Positions 21,670-33,635 of a stretch of DNA of 64,000 bases are shown here, one piece after another. This DNA comes from Mercurialis annua (lineage: Eukaryota > Streptophyta > Magnoliopsida > Malpighiales > Euphorbiaceae), in the NCBI RefSeq assembly GCF_937616625.2, contig NC_065577.1:4133001-4197000 (forward strand), given 5' to 3'. A program made the translations under genes and the position numbers. The notes beneath the pieces are model-generated. The model searched no databases. It saw only the letters and a list, made by a program, of their open reading frames with translations, and was not told the DNA's origin. The stretch's first letter is position 1, and the number at the start of each line of letters is the position of its first letter.

Positions 21670-21676
21670 GGGGGGG

Positions 21677-21910
21677 TAACAGAGTGTATGCTTCCAGCTC
21701 CATCAAGACTGCTCCGTGTGTGCATATCTACTGCTACATCCTGCTATTGTGCAATTGCCTTGTCATCATTTCCTGTGTTCAGCTAGATAATAGCTGGATT
21801 GGAGATATGTTGTCTATAAATAGAGTACTAGTTTTAGCTTTATTTTTTTAGTTTTTGTAATCACAAAACTCATCAATATAATCAAAGTTTTTGTTCTCTG
21901 ATTTCTGTTA
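21677..21910 (+). repeat. TRIM 3' LTR
   Basis: 234 bp, near-identical to the 5' LTR apart from a 25-bp tract and a few substitutions. Confidence 0.85.
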
Positions 21911-23000
21911 AACCCCACTTCACCTCTAATTCTTATAAAATGACATTCTCAATTTCCTCATAAGCGAAAGAATTTGGAAAACATTCGATCACCAGTGAAT
22001 AATTAACCGTGACCGTCATAATCGCCAAGTGTTTCTCTCAAATCAGAGCCGAAGCAAAAAGTAGGCATAAATAGAAAATAGAAGCTAAAGAGAGAGCAAA
22101 TCACCCTTTCATATGAGCAGTTTCGTACCAACATGTTGTTATTGCTTGAGTTGATGTAACAATTTTTAAACTTGACTACAAACTATGATATTTTACATTG
22201 TAACATGATATGCATTTCGATTTATTAAAATAAAATATTTAATTTCCTCCAATATTTTTTAATTAGTTGCAAAAAAAACTGTAATTTTTATTTATTAAAA
22301 GATTTGGTGGAAATTTTATTCACAAATGCCACAACATAAATTTGTATACAAGAGACAGAAGATAAAGTTATATAGTAGGAGGCATTATTGCTTTATGAAA
22401 AAATGTTAATAATATGACTAGGTAGTTTGCAATATGAAAATAATAGCGTGGTTATTTGTGTGATGCCTTATCATTCATATCTACACACACTCAAGTTTTT
22501 CATTTGCATGCATTTGCTACTTGGTTTTTGTTTAAATAGTTTTTTTTTTCTATTAGCTTTAATCTTCATTATTTGTTTCAATCAATAAGCTCTAATGACT
22601 TGCTCACTATATATACCATTAAATAATTAGTAACTAATTAACTATTAGCATTAAATTTTATAATAAAAATTATATGAATAATAAAAGACTGTTAATTAAA
22701 AATTTAATTTATTTTTTTATCCGCGATATGCTTAGCGGGAGTTAGCGGGGTTAAAAAAAATTTAATTATTTATACATATTACTCACAATATCTTAGATTA
22801 AAAATTTAGTTAAAGATGGTAAATTTAAACAAACAAAATAAAAAAATATATATTTTAAAAAATGGATAAGAAATCAAACTTGATTTTTACTTGAACAATT
22901 CACTTCAATAAATTCTTCAAAATTAAAATTGTACTTGTATAAATTATAAATTAAGCTAAAAACTACTAAAATAAAAGGCAAAACTAAACTAATAATTTAA

Positions 23001-23318
23001 TGGTATATTATATATAAAATCACCACCTTTACACGAAATTGCAAAAATAACACGACCTTTAAAACGTGGCAATTCAAGGCACCACCTTTCATTTTTTTTC
23101 AAAAATAGCACGGGCACATTTTTAGTGGCGTTTTTGCTGACGTGGCATGACACGTGGCACTCTCATTAGGTGTCCAAATCAGCAAAATTTTATCTAAAAA
23201 TATACCCGTGTTATATTTGAAAAGAAATACAAGGTGATGCCCTGAATTGCCACGTTTTAAAGGTCGTGTTATTTTTGCAATTTCGTGTAAAGGTGGTGAT
23301 TTTATATGCAATTAACCC
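23001..23318. mobile_element. Foldback MITE with ~85-bp arms, private to copy 2
   Basis: The arms read ATAAAATCACCACCTTTACA and TGTAAAGGTGGTGATTTTAT, with further matches such as GCAATTTCGTGTAAA and CGTGGCAATTCA. The matching place in copy 1 (about 15530) is uninterrupted. Non-coding. Confidence 0.7.
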
Positions 23319-24070
23319 AAAATAGATTAATTAATTTATATTATGAATTGAATGAATGAATAGTTTTACTTGAACTTTATTTAACGAGGTTTGAGAAGTT
23401 TGATTTTTTTTATCAAAATTAAGTATGAAGTAGAATTGATTTTCTTAAAATCTTGTTTATTGATAAAAAAAATTATCTTATGTTGAAAAAAAGTATCCAA
23501 AATCATAAAAAAAAATTAACTTTAAATTTCTTAGAATGTACCTGATTAGAGAATTTCTTCTTCAAAACAATATAAGATAAATCATAATTTAATTAGAGTT
23601 GAACCCCATGATATTATTTTTCCGACAATCAATTCGATGAGCTGAAGACAAAATGTGATGTGCGCAAATTAACATTCTTCAAAATATTATAAGTTGAGTT
23701 CGACAATTCTTATTATAATTTGATTCTTAATGAGTGGAAAAGATGACTATGTTTATTTTAATTAAAATAAAAAACACTTTTTTTATTTCAGCTCTTTGAG
23801 AGTGATAAAAATATTAATTATTGAGTAAGGATCAAATTTTAATAACCTATCAAAAAATATTAATTAAAATAAAAAACACTTTCTCGGTCCATGCATTTTT
23901 TCACAAATAACCAATAAAACCTTTTTCAAGTATATTATCTCAATAAACAATAAGATAAGTCACGTTGTATTTGAAATTATGTATACAAATTCCATTTATC
24001 AACCACCCACCATGATCTAGGGATCTTTCATCTTTAAACTCTAATTTAAAATCATAATTAATTTAAAATT

Positions 24071-24569
24071 AATATAAAAACTTAATTTAATTTAAATAAA
24101 TTAATTAGATATATAATTAATATTTTAAATTCTATTAAAAAATGAATAAACATAAAATTGTCATCCCGACATTCAACTGCAGTCTTTTTGACCCATCGCA
24201 TCCCTCCGACCCGCCGCGTCTCTCCGATGAACACCAGGACTGTCGTCTTCAAGACGAATTTTGTGATCCGTCTTTCTCATGAGGAAGACAAACCAGATAT
24301 GGTTAGTCATAAGAAAGACGAATGATCGGTCGTAGGGCGGCGCCGGCGGTTCGTTAGAGGCGTTCAAATGTCAGAATAAATATAAAAAATTAATACCATT
24401 AAATTTATATTAAATAAAAGAATTATTACGATTTTTGAAATTTATGAAGAAGGGGGATTTTTTGTTCTATTTATAACATCAAAGACTATTTAGAATATGA
24501 ACTAAACATGAAAAGTTATTTATTAGAAAAATTGAATGAGAAAAGGTCAATTTGATATTTAAGGTCAAG
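24071..24569. other. Intergenic with a GC-rich island at 24170-24375
   Basis: Most is AT-rich. About 200 bp at 24170-24375 is sharply GC-rich (GACCCGCCGCG, GGGCGGCGCCGGCGG) with near-inverted GTCTTTCTCATGAGGAAGAC inside. It has no convincing frame and is not explained by a recognised repeat. Confidence 0.45.
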
Positions 24570-24591
24570 GGTGTCAAAATGGATTGTCGAG

Positions 24592-26196
24592 TGTTGGGGA
24601 TTTTACTCACCAACTTGTAATAGAGTGGACTATAAGTCCGGGTTGTCGAACCCACAGGGATGAGAGGTTTAATGAGAATGAAATATGATTTTGAACTCCA
24701 ATTCGGATAGCAAACGAGTGATTGGTTTTTCGATTAACAACTACGGAAATTAAACTTAAGCAATCAACTATTCAACTATAAAAGCAAACAACAATCAACA
24801 ACTAAATGATAAGAGGATTGAAGACAATAAGATTAAAGTGTTTGAGGGTTGATACTAGCTAATTAACATTGCAACAAACGGAAATGAACATCATGGCATT
24901 CAACAAGAACCGAGTTGTTTCTAAAGCATCGTTCCCGCTCTCTCGAGCCTCAAAGAACAACAAAACCACCTATCGAGCAACCAATTAAAGCTTAACTCAC
25001 TCTCGTGATACTAAACCTAATCAATTAAACAACAAGCAATGATTAATCCAACTCAACGGCTACCTAATCCCTAACCCGCTCTCACGGTGTTATGACTTAG
25101 ACTTCTAATCACATATGTCTATCTATTTAACCATCTCTCAATGCATTAAACAAACACTAATCATGCTTTAGGAGATCAATCTAAAACAAGCATTAAGAAC
25201 AATGATTAAAACATGTTATTCAAGCCATACATACAAATCCATTCAAAGCAACATTTAAGAGTTCATATCAACCCCCAAACATGGGGGTTTAGCCAAACAT
25301 GCTAAACATCACTAATAACTACTAAGCAAATGAAAATCATATTGAATAAATACTTACTTGGAAGAATTGAATCAACAATAAAGACTTGTATTAATAGATA
25401 ACTCTTGTTCAACACAAATCATAAAGCTCCAACACCACAACAATGGTGGAAAAGATGGAGGCACAAAACCCTAAAACTATTCTACTCCTAACTAAAAGAG
25501 ACAACTACAAAGAGAACTAAATGATGTAAAATGTTGTCTATCAATCTTCTACCTAATTTGGAGATAATGTTGTTTTTATAGTACCCACAAAAGAGGAAAG
25601 GAAAACATCAACTACAAATGTGTTGGGCCCAAAATGGCAAAGAGAATCAAGCCTTGTTGTGTTTGAAATCAGAAATCCCCCTTTTTTCAAGCCTAAGCTC
25701 GAACCAAGACACTTAGAATGGAGGAGTGTCTCGGTTCGAGACACTATAATCTGCCTCCAGACACATTTGTCTCGAATCGAGACACATATCACACTTTGGT
25801 GTCTTGGTTCGAGACACCCTTTGCTCTGCAGAACCGCGATCTTCGAAACTTCATAACTTGGTGTAAAAATGTCCGATTGAGTCGATTCTTGAACCGTTGG
25901 AAAGCTTGGGATGTCTACTTTAACTTTCATGAAGAATACAAATTCATTTGAAGCTTCTAGCGGGTTCCAATTTGCCAATTAGTGCAGCAGGGTCGGCTTT
26001 TCAGACTTGTAAATGGGCTTTCGCCTGTTTTCCGTCGACTTTTCCATCTTTTGTACCAAAATGCTTCTGCAAATCTCCCAAGTACCTGAAATACTAAAAC
26101 ATGTAATAAGGCACTCGGAATACTATAAAACCATGACAAATCATAATAAAAGCATACGGAAACGACACTCTAAATAGGAGTAAAATACTCCTATCA
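24592..26196 (-). repeat. 3' LTR of the Athila-like element
   Basis: 1605 bp. In element sense it contains palindromes of the form GTGTCTCG-N3-CGAGACAC (25726-25818) followed about 120 bp later by a TATA box (ACTATAAAAAC, 25570-25580). Confidence 0.88.
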
Positions 26197-28081
26197 AACC
26201 TCCTCACACTAAATCCTTGCTTGTCCCCAAGCAAGAAATGAATCTTACTAAAGCTACAAGATTAGCGACCTTAACGAATTGAACAAATGTCACAACCATA
26301 CTCCCGACCGATGAAAACGTGAAGGCAAAACATCCAATGCCAATAACTAAAAGGCATGCAAACAAATGATGTATTCAATTATAGCGACGTGTTCCTATGA
26401 TATTGAGGCTACAACCGTGTCAATGAAGCGCTACTCAAAACAATCATGCATTACAAGCATAGGCGGGACATGTGAATTAACTCAAAACATGGCAAGCATG
26501 GCATATCAATCATAGGCATTAAGCAACCATTTTCTCACAAGGTTTCACTCTAACGCTCAAGTGTTTCGGGTATGCAAATTAAGCACAGAAACATGCGGAA
26601 ATCCACCATAGGCTTGCTCTTAGTCCGCTCTCCACTACTTAGTTCGGTAATTGACTACTCATCATAGGGACTTTTGAAAGGTTGTAACTTGGTTAAGGGT
26701 TTGGGTAGGAAATTTAGATACTTGGCTAAAATTTAACTTGAACAACAAAAATGCTTCAATCACTAACAATGATCTAAACTCTGAACTTTTTATAAGTGAA
26801 CTACTTCCTTTTTCCATATGCCTTTATCTTCCTTTTTCTCCCTTTTTTTTTATTTTCATTTTCTTTTTCTATTTCTCAACTTTCTTTATTCTTTCTTTCT
26901 TTTGTTTTTCTTTTTTTTTCTTCAAGGCATTAACTTATATTTTTGTCACTTGTTCACTTTTCTTTCTAATACATCGAGCTAGTATCATATTTTTCTTAAT
27001 TTTAAGTTTTTCAAGTTAAATCCGGGTGTTTAAAGAGGTAAATTGTTGAAAGGTTAAGTGTGTAGTTGTGTGGTTAGTCAAGAAAAGGTTTAGGCTCAAA
27101 ATTGTGCTAACTAATGGAAACGGGGTAGGCTTTTAAGTTGTCTTTTGAATTGTGTGATCCTAATGCCATAGTCATCTAAGTTGTCAACACTCAACAATAT
27201 AATCTCAAACGGACATCGAGCAAGTTCTAGAAATTCCGACACTTATACACAAAAACAATAGGCTCGAATATATTAATCAAAGAAGTGTCATGCATATAGT
27301 TACTTAATTCCTATGAAATCATGCCAATTATGTCCATTTTGTTTTTTTGAATTTAACACAAATTTGCCGAATTGAAACACATATCATGCATCCGCCTCAT
27401 GTTCAACAATCGTGCTAGAGTTTGTCAAAATTTAACAAATGGTAGCACCCTAATATCATCAAAACAAGTCACACAAATTGACTTTCATTAGGCAAGCATA
27501 CACTATTAATTGTTGACAAAAGATGCAAACATTCAACATTTTCATTAACCGGGGAGTACATTTGTTGGCAAAACTTCAAAAACGCTAAAATCACTAATCA
27601 TGTTTATCACACTACAAGCCAAAGATTTAGTGATCAAAGGGAGACAACAAAAACTACCTAACAAGGCATTCTACTCCAATAAAAATCCATCAAACCAAAA
27701 TTCGTACAAAAGCATTCAACAAGCTTGGAACTCGAATTTTTGGTTTGAGGCGACACAACACAACAAAAAAAAACGACATAAAAGCATAAACACATAAAAA
27801 CAACCTAAAACAATCTAAACACAAACGAGATTCAATTTTCCAACCCTCCTCACACTATTTCTAAGCAATGCCCTCAATGCTAAGAAATAAAACATATATG
27901 AAAATTGCATGAGTTTGGGTTAGAGAATCAAATCTTTTTCAATCAACGCAAAATAACCTAAATGAAATACTAAAAATAAATAACAAAAGATAAATGACAT
28001 GAAAAGAAATCGAACCTCTCGGGATTGCCTCCCGAGTGCGCTTTAGTTGGAGTCCAAAGCTAGACTCTTCTCGTAAGGTTG
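26197..28081 (-). other. 3' interior of the Athila-like element, non-coding
   Basis: Begins with the polypurine tract (minus GTGAGGAGGTT, 26197-26209) and has a second similar tract, minus GTGAGGAGGG (27846-27856), a possible internal polypurine tract. The T-rich frame at 26738-27019 is compositional noise. No enzyme domain recognised. Confidence 0.6.
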
Positions 28082-28514
28082 TTAAAAATACAACCTAACA
28101 TGTGGAAGCCGTCTTGGTAGCATCTTCTCCCTCTTTTTCCTTGTTGGCTCCTTCAAATACAACTCCAATAATATAGAGTATGCTTGTACTCTATAACAAA
28201 GAACATGAGGAGTATGAAGCATCTTCATATATTTGATATTCTTTCCGTCATACTCGGAATCAAACCCCTCCAAGAATGGATCTTTATAATCAAAGGATTT
28301 GTTGAATTCCTCGTAGAGTACCGTAATACCAAATTTCTCCTCACTTTCATCATTTACGCTCTTGGGACAAGTAAGTGGCTTGGAAATTGGAGCTTCAAGT
28401 TCAACATCCTCACACTTTTCTCTTTCAATCTCTATGTGAACCTTTGTGGGAGGATGTTCTACTAAAGCATCATCATCTTTCAACTCTATGGCCATAGCAT
28501 GTTGTGTAAAAACT
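28082..28514 (-). pseudogene. Retroelement ORF fragment
   Basis: A minus-strand frame reads in from the nested LTR border (V-F-T-Q-H-A-M-A-I-E-L-K) and gives about 140 residues. An acidic stretch (H-I-E-I-E-R-E-K-C-E-D-V-E-L-E) is followed by a basic end (K-E-P-T-R-K-K-R-E-K-M-L-P-R-R-L). It is consistent with a gag-pol linker remnant of Athila-like elements, but no domain is certain. Confidence 0.4.
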
Positions 28515-30043
28515 TGTTGAGAAAAAGCCCCAACTTGTAATAGAGTGGACCTAAGTCCGAGTTATCGATCCCACAAGGAGTGAATTCAAGAGTGATTATC
28601 GATGAGAATGAACTTAGTTGCGATTCAATTCGTTTAGCAAGAGAGTAAGTGTTTTTCTTAATGAACCAATCAACCAACTACTAAAAACTTATGCTAATTT
28701 AGGAATTAACAAATTACTAATTTAAAGGAACGAGTAAACACTATAATAATTAACGGAATTCAAGTGATAAAGAGGTTTGGGAGCTAATAATCCTCCTAGG
28801 TCATGTAATCAAGGGTATCGGGTTTAGGGTTCTAAACGAGGGCCGAGCGTTCTAAGATCGCAACTCCCGCTCTCTCGAGCCTCTAAGAGCTACAAAACCA
28901 CGACTAATCGAGCTTAACCTACTCTCGTAGCACTAAACGCAATTAGAGGCAATTAACAAATAAATCACAACTCATAGGCCACCTAATTACTAACCCACTC
29001 TCATGGTGTTACTAATTAAGTCTCTAATTAATCAAATCCAACTAATAAACCCTCTCTCAAGGTGAGAATTAATTTAAGAACAATACTTAGGTAGCTAATC
29101 TAAGCAAGCTTTAGGCTCCTTAATTAGAACAATCAACACAACCCCAAAACCCTAACCCAATCATACACAACTAAGATTCAAATTAACCCCCAAACATGGG
29201 GTTTAGCCAACCATGGTGAGGATAACAGAAATTACTAATTTATCAACAAACATTAAACATCTATTGCTATTCATAATGAGTAAAAGACAATTACCTTAAG
29301 TAGAGCTTGTGTGTAAATAATAGTATTCACTAGATAATGAAGCTTGAAATAATAATAAGACTTGTAGAAGAATAAAAATCATAAAGGAAACTAAAATCTG
29401 GAAATTACTTCATAAGAACAATAAGAACAATTGTAGATCTACAAAAGGAAATAAAAAGTACTATATTTGGATTGAGCTAAAAAGGTGTAGTATGTTTTAC
29501 CCTAAAAACATAAAAGGCCTTATATAGCCAAGCCAAAAGAGGCTAAATGACAAATCTACTAGTACAAAGGTTTGACCAAAAGGGGAAAATGGGCCCACTA
29601 GCACACTGACCCACAAAGATTTTCTTCTCCAGGTTTCCTTCATGTCTCGATCGAGAAGCCTTTGTAAGGATGCTTCTCGATCGAGACCCTATTTTTAGGT
29701 AGCTCTCGGCTTCTCTTGGAGACCTTGGTCTCGATCGAGAAGCTTAGAACAGGGGCCTTCTCGATCGAGACCTGCATAAAAAGAGGCTTCTCGATTTGAA
29801 AACCTTTGTCTCGATAGAGACCTTAGTAAACCTTGGGTCTCTTTCAATCTTGCGTCCTAGCTTCCGTCTTCTAGATTTCTTTGATACTTCGCCCTTTATT
29901 GATCAAAAACCTTCATAATCGCTCCGATTACCTGAAATTGCACGCACACGTAATAAGGCATACAATTGCTTTAAAAACGCATATAAAACGTTCGAAGCGA
30001 TGCTAAAAAGACTCGAACCGATAGGAGTATTCCACTCCTATCA
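28515..30043 (-). mobile_element. Nested, diverged LTR of a related element
   Basis: 1529 bp, alignable to the 1605-bp LTR (CCAACTTGTAATAGAGTGGAC at one end, ACTCCTATCA at the other, shared CTCCCGCTCTCTCGAGCC). It carries six alternating copies of TCTCGATCGAGA or variants (29644-29822) upstream of its own TATA (minus GGCTATATAAGG, about 29519). No 5-bp target duplication was found. AAGTTTTT, the first 8 bases after the intact element's 5' LTR, follows it before the sequence diverges. Confidence 0.7.
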
Positions 30044-30597
30044 GTTGGAGTAGCTTCAATTTCGGCTAGTAATCCTTCTTGGTTTGTCTCTTTCAAATCA
30101 CTAGCTAACCGACCAACTTGTATCTCTAGGTTATGAAGATGTGTAGATTGAATTTCATGATGTACCTCCATTCTATCTAACAACTCCATGATCTTGTCGA
30201 TTTTGCTAGATTCATCAAACATTTCATCTTGTTGAAAACCATGTGATTGTTGTGCTTCATTGCCAAAATTGGAATTGAGGTCCCATTGATTTTGATGTGG
30301 GTGATAGCTTGAGTCGAAGTTCAAGTTTTCATTGAAGTTCTCCCAATTGTTGCTCCAACCATAGTTCGGAGTGTTGTGCCACCTCGGATCATACATGTCG
30401 GAATAAGGGTCATTAGCTTGCCATTGATCACCAACATAATTGACATGGTCATTCCAATTTGAATAGAGTGTAGGACACTCGGCTCCGGTATGACTAAAAT
30501 CCCCACAAATCTCACAATTTAGATTCCAAGCCATTACTCTTGCCCAAATATATTCACCATAAAAAAATAATATTGAAGATAAACCAACACAACACAA
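30044..30597 (-). pseudogene. Partial Athila-like gag with CCHC zinc knuckle
   Basis: The frame from the ATG at 30534 (or 30597) gives M-A-W-N-L-N-C-E-I-C-G-D-F-S-H-T-G-A-E-C, a C-x2-C-x4-H-x4-C knuckle that binds nucleic acid. Then comes the Y-D-P-R-W-H-N and Y-G-W-S-N-N region typical of Athila gag, and a coiled-coil-like D-R-M-E-V-H-H-E-I end. The capsid part expected before the knuckle is absent, and the frame runs into the nested LTR at 30043. Confidence 0.7.
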
Positions 30598-30734
30598 ATT
30601 TCCTGCACAACTACAAACAAGAACACCAAGCGTAATTCACGAAAACACAAACTAACAAAAGAAAAGTAAAAACAGAAAATAAGGCTAACTCGACCGAATT
30701 TCAAAATACTTTCAATCAATTAAACACAACCTCA

Positions 30735-30752
30735 TCCCCGGCAACGGCGCCA
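30735..30752 (-). promoter_or_regulatory. Primer binding site of the Athila-like element
   Basis: The minus strand reads TGGCGCCGTTGCCGGGGA, seven bases after the 5' LTR. This is the primer site used by many plant Athila/Tat gypsy elements. Confidence 0.85.
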
Positions 30753-30758
30753 AAAACT

Positions 30759-32363
30759 TGTTGGGGATTTTACTCACCAACTTGTAATAGAGTGGACTAT
30801 AAGTCCGGGTTGTCGAACCCACAGGGATGAGAGGTTTAATGAGAATGAAATATGATTTTGAACTCCAATTCGGATAGCAAACGAGTGATTGGTTTTTCGA
30901 TTAACAACTACGGAAATTAAACTTAAGCAATCAACTATTCAACTATAAAAGCAAACAACAATCAACAACTAAATGATAAGAGGATTGAAGACAATAAGAT
31001 TAAAGTGTTTGAGGGTTGATACTAGCTAATTAACATTGCAACAAACGGAAATGAACATCATGGCATTCAACAAGAACCGAGTTGTTTCTAAAGCATCGTT
31101 CCCGCTCTCTCGAGCCTCAAAGAACAACAAAACCACCTATCGAGCAACCAATTAAAGCTTAACTCACTCTCGTGATACTAAACCTAATCAATTAAACAAC
31201 AAGCAATGATTAATCCAACTCAACGGCTACCTAATCCCTAACCCGCTCTCACGGTGTTATGACTTAGACTTCTAATCACATATGTCTATCTATTTAACCA
31301 TCTCTCAATGCATTAAACAAACACTAATCATGCTTTAGGAGATCAATCTAAAACAAGCATTAAGAACAATGATTAAAACATGTTATTCAAGCCATACATA
31401 CAAATCCATTCAAAGCAACATTTAAGAGTTCATATCAACCCCCAAACATGGGGGTTTAGCCAAACATGCTAAACATCACTAATAACTACTAAGCAAATGA
31501 AAATCATATTGAATAAATACTTACTTGGAAGAATTGAATCAACAATAAAGACTTGTATTAATAGATAACTCTTGTTCAACACAAATCATAAAGCTCCAAC
31601 ACCACAACAATGGTGGAAAAGATGGAGGCACAAAACCCTAAAACTATTCTACTCCTAACTAAAAGAGACAACTACAAAGAGAACTAAATGATGTAAAATG
31701 TTGTCTATCAATCTTCTACCTAATTTGGAGATAATGTTGTTTTTATAGTACCCACAAAAGAGGAAAGGAAAACATCAACTACAAATGTGTTGGGCCCAAA
31801 ATGGCAAAGAGAATCAAGCCTTGTTGTGTTTGAAATCAGAAATCCCCCTTTTTTCAAGCCTAAGCTCGAACCAAGACACTTAGAATGGAGGAGTGTCTCG
31901 GTTCGAGACACTATAATCTGCCTCCAGACACATTTGTCTCGAATCGAGACACATATCACACTTTGGTGTCTTGGTTCGAGACACCCTTTGCTCTGCAGAA
32001 CCGCGATCTTCGAAACTTCATAACTTGGTGTAAAAATGTCCGATTGAGTCGATTCTTGAACCGTTGGAAAGCTTGGGATGTCTACTTTAACTTTCATGAA
32101 GAATACAAATTCATTTGAAGCTTCTAGCTGGTTCCAATTTGCCAATTAGTGCAGCAGGGTCGGCTTTTCAGACTTGTAAATGGGCTTTCGCCTGTTTTCC
32201 GTCGACTTTTCCATCTTTTGTACCAAAATGCTTCTGCAAAGCTCCCAAGTACCTGAAATACTAAAACATGTAATAAGGCACTCGGAATACTATAAAACCA
32301 TGACAAATCATAATAAAAGCATACGGAAACGACACTCTAAATAGGAGTAAAATACTCCTATCA
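30759..32363 (-). repeat. 5' LTR of the Athila-like element
   Basis: 1605 bp, two visible differences from the 3' LTR. Palindromes at 31893-31911, 31934-31952 and 31967-31985; TATA about 31738-31747 on the minus strand. Confidence 0.88.
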
Positions 32364-32935
32364 TCGAGTCATATTCGTGTCGTGTCCACTCACTCTATTG
32401 ACACGATTAGAATCAACAAATTTAACTAATCATGTCAAAAAATTTAACCCTAACACAGCACGAATTTTAAATAAGTGATACGACACGATACCATTAACAC
32501 GTTAAGATAAACGGGTAACACGATTAACACAATTACATGCCTAATACGGCCCACTTAATATTTAAGAGTTTTTTAGACCATATAAATGTAATTTTAACCT
32601 CAGATTTATCAATTAATTTTCAAATTGTAAAATTTTAATATAATTAATTTATTTTTGTATTAATATAATTAATTTAGTAATTTTATTATATATTTTTAAA
32701 AATAAAAACTATTGTATTTTATATTATTATAAATAATAAAATTTATAAACGGATTAGATGGGTTAGGTGGGTTAAATGGGTTCGCGAGTCAACCCGTGAC
32801 ATGACCCATTTATTTCGTGTTATAAACGGGTTGACACGTTTTCGACACGAACCCGCTAAACCTCAACCCGGATTCGCCAAACTTACGGGTTAAACGAATC
32901 ATGTTATCGTATCATGATCCATTTTGACACCTCTA

Positions 32936-33616
32936 CTTGAGGTACAATTGAATATAAAAAATATAAAATAAATTATAGATGATTTTATAAAATTAAAAAA
33001 AGACTAAAAAGTTGCTAGTTTGAAACATTTTATCTTTATTCTAGTATCACTATAACTGAATTTCCAATATATTTGACATGCTTTTTTGATATTAACTTAA
33101 GAAAGTGTATATATGAACGTAAAATTCCACTCTATTTTAATAATTTTACACATAGGACTTCAAAAATTACTAATTTCTAGAAATTTTGCAAAATTTAAGT
33201 TAGGTTTAGAAAGTCAAAAAATATATTTTTTTAAATAATTTAGACCTACATTTTATCCAGGTCAAACTTGATATGAATAATAGCCTCATACAAATTATCA
33301 TGTCACATTCAAATATTACAGGAACTAGTTCTCCAAGAATACAAATTCTTCAACAATACATTGATCCCTAACCAATCTAATAAAACAGAAAAATTGGGAC
33401 CATAAGTTAGTCATTTCAACCTTAAATACGTAACAAATAGTTTGAATATGAAATTAGTAACTTAAAACGACGTTGATTTAAACTACATAATAAAATTCAA
33501 ATTGCTTCAATAAAATTAATTAAAAATAACAAAAAAGACAACTATATTAATCTGTTACTCTTAACAAAAAATTGGGTAGTCAAACAATTTTTTTAATTAT
33601 GTCATGAGACAAGTGA
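32936..33616. repeat. Upstream region shared by type B genes
   Basis: 33160-33600 aligns with 10850-11180 and 47300-47650. Non-coding. Confidence 0.55.
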
Positions 33617-33635
33617 CTATATATATGACTCAAGT
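33615..33635 (+). promoter_or_regulatory. Type B core promoter
   Basis: GACTATATATATGACTCAAG: TATA box abutting a TGACTCA bZIP site, about 110 bp before the ATG and identical to the other two type B genes. Confidence 0.6.

Larger units (their letters stand above)
20174..21910 (+). mobile_element. TRIM-like LTR retrotransposon, non-TG/CA ends
   Basis: The two LTRs (20174-20432 and 21677-21910) start TAACAGAG and end TTCTGTTA, inverted ends without the usual TG...CA. The 25-bp length difference is a duplicated AGTTGTATTAC tract in the left LTR. A perfect AACCC duplication flanks the element (20169-20173 and 21911-21915). The interior (1244 bp) has no gag or pol, so it is non-autonomous and probably mobilised by a copia element. 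Copy 1 of the segmental duplication lacks it. Confidence 0.88.
20108..22107 (-). pseudogene. Broken duplicate of the small peptide gene, split by a TRIM
   Basis: 22107-21916 matches the 14703-14515 frame, but the start ATG is changed (AAGGGTGA), there is an early stop, and several frameshifts follow. The 3' piece (N-P-Y-V-E-G-G-G-Y-N-Y-E-R-I-H-G) lies at 20168-20108 beyond the TRIM. It is clearly non-functional in this copy. Confidence 0.5.
18015..24070. repeat. Segmental duplication, copy 2
   Basis: Second copy of 11920-16830. It is longer because it holds a TRIM (20174-21910) and a foldback MITE (about 23001-23318) absent from copy 1. Sequence upstream of it (17030-17360) matches 34470-34690 beside the type B gene at 33732, so a type B gene may have been lost at this junction. 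Confidence 0.8.
24592..32363 (-). mobile_element. Athila-like Ty3/gypsy retrotransposon, pol-less, very young
   Basis: LTRs of exactly 1605 bp bound it (24592-26196 and 30759-32363). They start TGTTGGGG and end CTCCTATCA on the plus strand, and TCGAG is duplicated at both sides (24587-24591 and 32364-32368). By eye the LTRs differ at two sites (25962/32129 and 26074/32241). The primer binding site beside the right LTR puts the element on the minus strand. The 4.56-kb interior has a partial gag with a zinc knuckle, a second short frame and a nested LTR, but no protease, RT or integrase. It must have moved with enzymes from another element, or lost pol after insertion. Confidence 0.88.
24570..32935. 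mobile_element. Foldback repeat (GGTGTCAAAATGG ends) split by an LTR retrotransposon
   Basis: The left end GGTGTCAAAATGGAT is at 24570-24584. The inverse ATCCATTTTGACACC is at about 32918-32932, and the body is at 32364-32932 (GGGTTGACACG, CGTGTTATAAACGGG). The 7.8-kb LTR element inserted only about 20 bp inside the left end. Confidence 0.6.

Noticed and set aside
25553..25978. 141-residue frame present twice (also 31720-32145)
   Set aside because: Lies wholly inside the 1605-bp LTRs and crosses the palindromes. It repeats only because the LTR does.
26738..27019. Phe/Ser-rich 93-residue frame with membrane-like segments
   Set aside because: T-rich low-complexity DNA inside a non-autonomous retrotransposon; no start context or relatives.
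28515..30043. Simple solo-LTR insertion
   Set aside because: No 5-bp target duplication, and an 8-base leader remnant follows it, so recombination fits better.
31893..31985. Possible tRNA-like B boxes (GGTTCGAGAC)
   Set aside because: No A box or acceptor stem nearby. The motifs are halves of larger palindromes.
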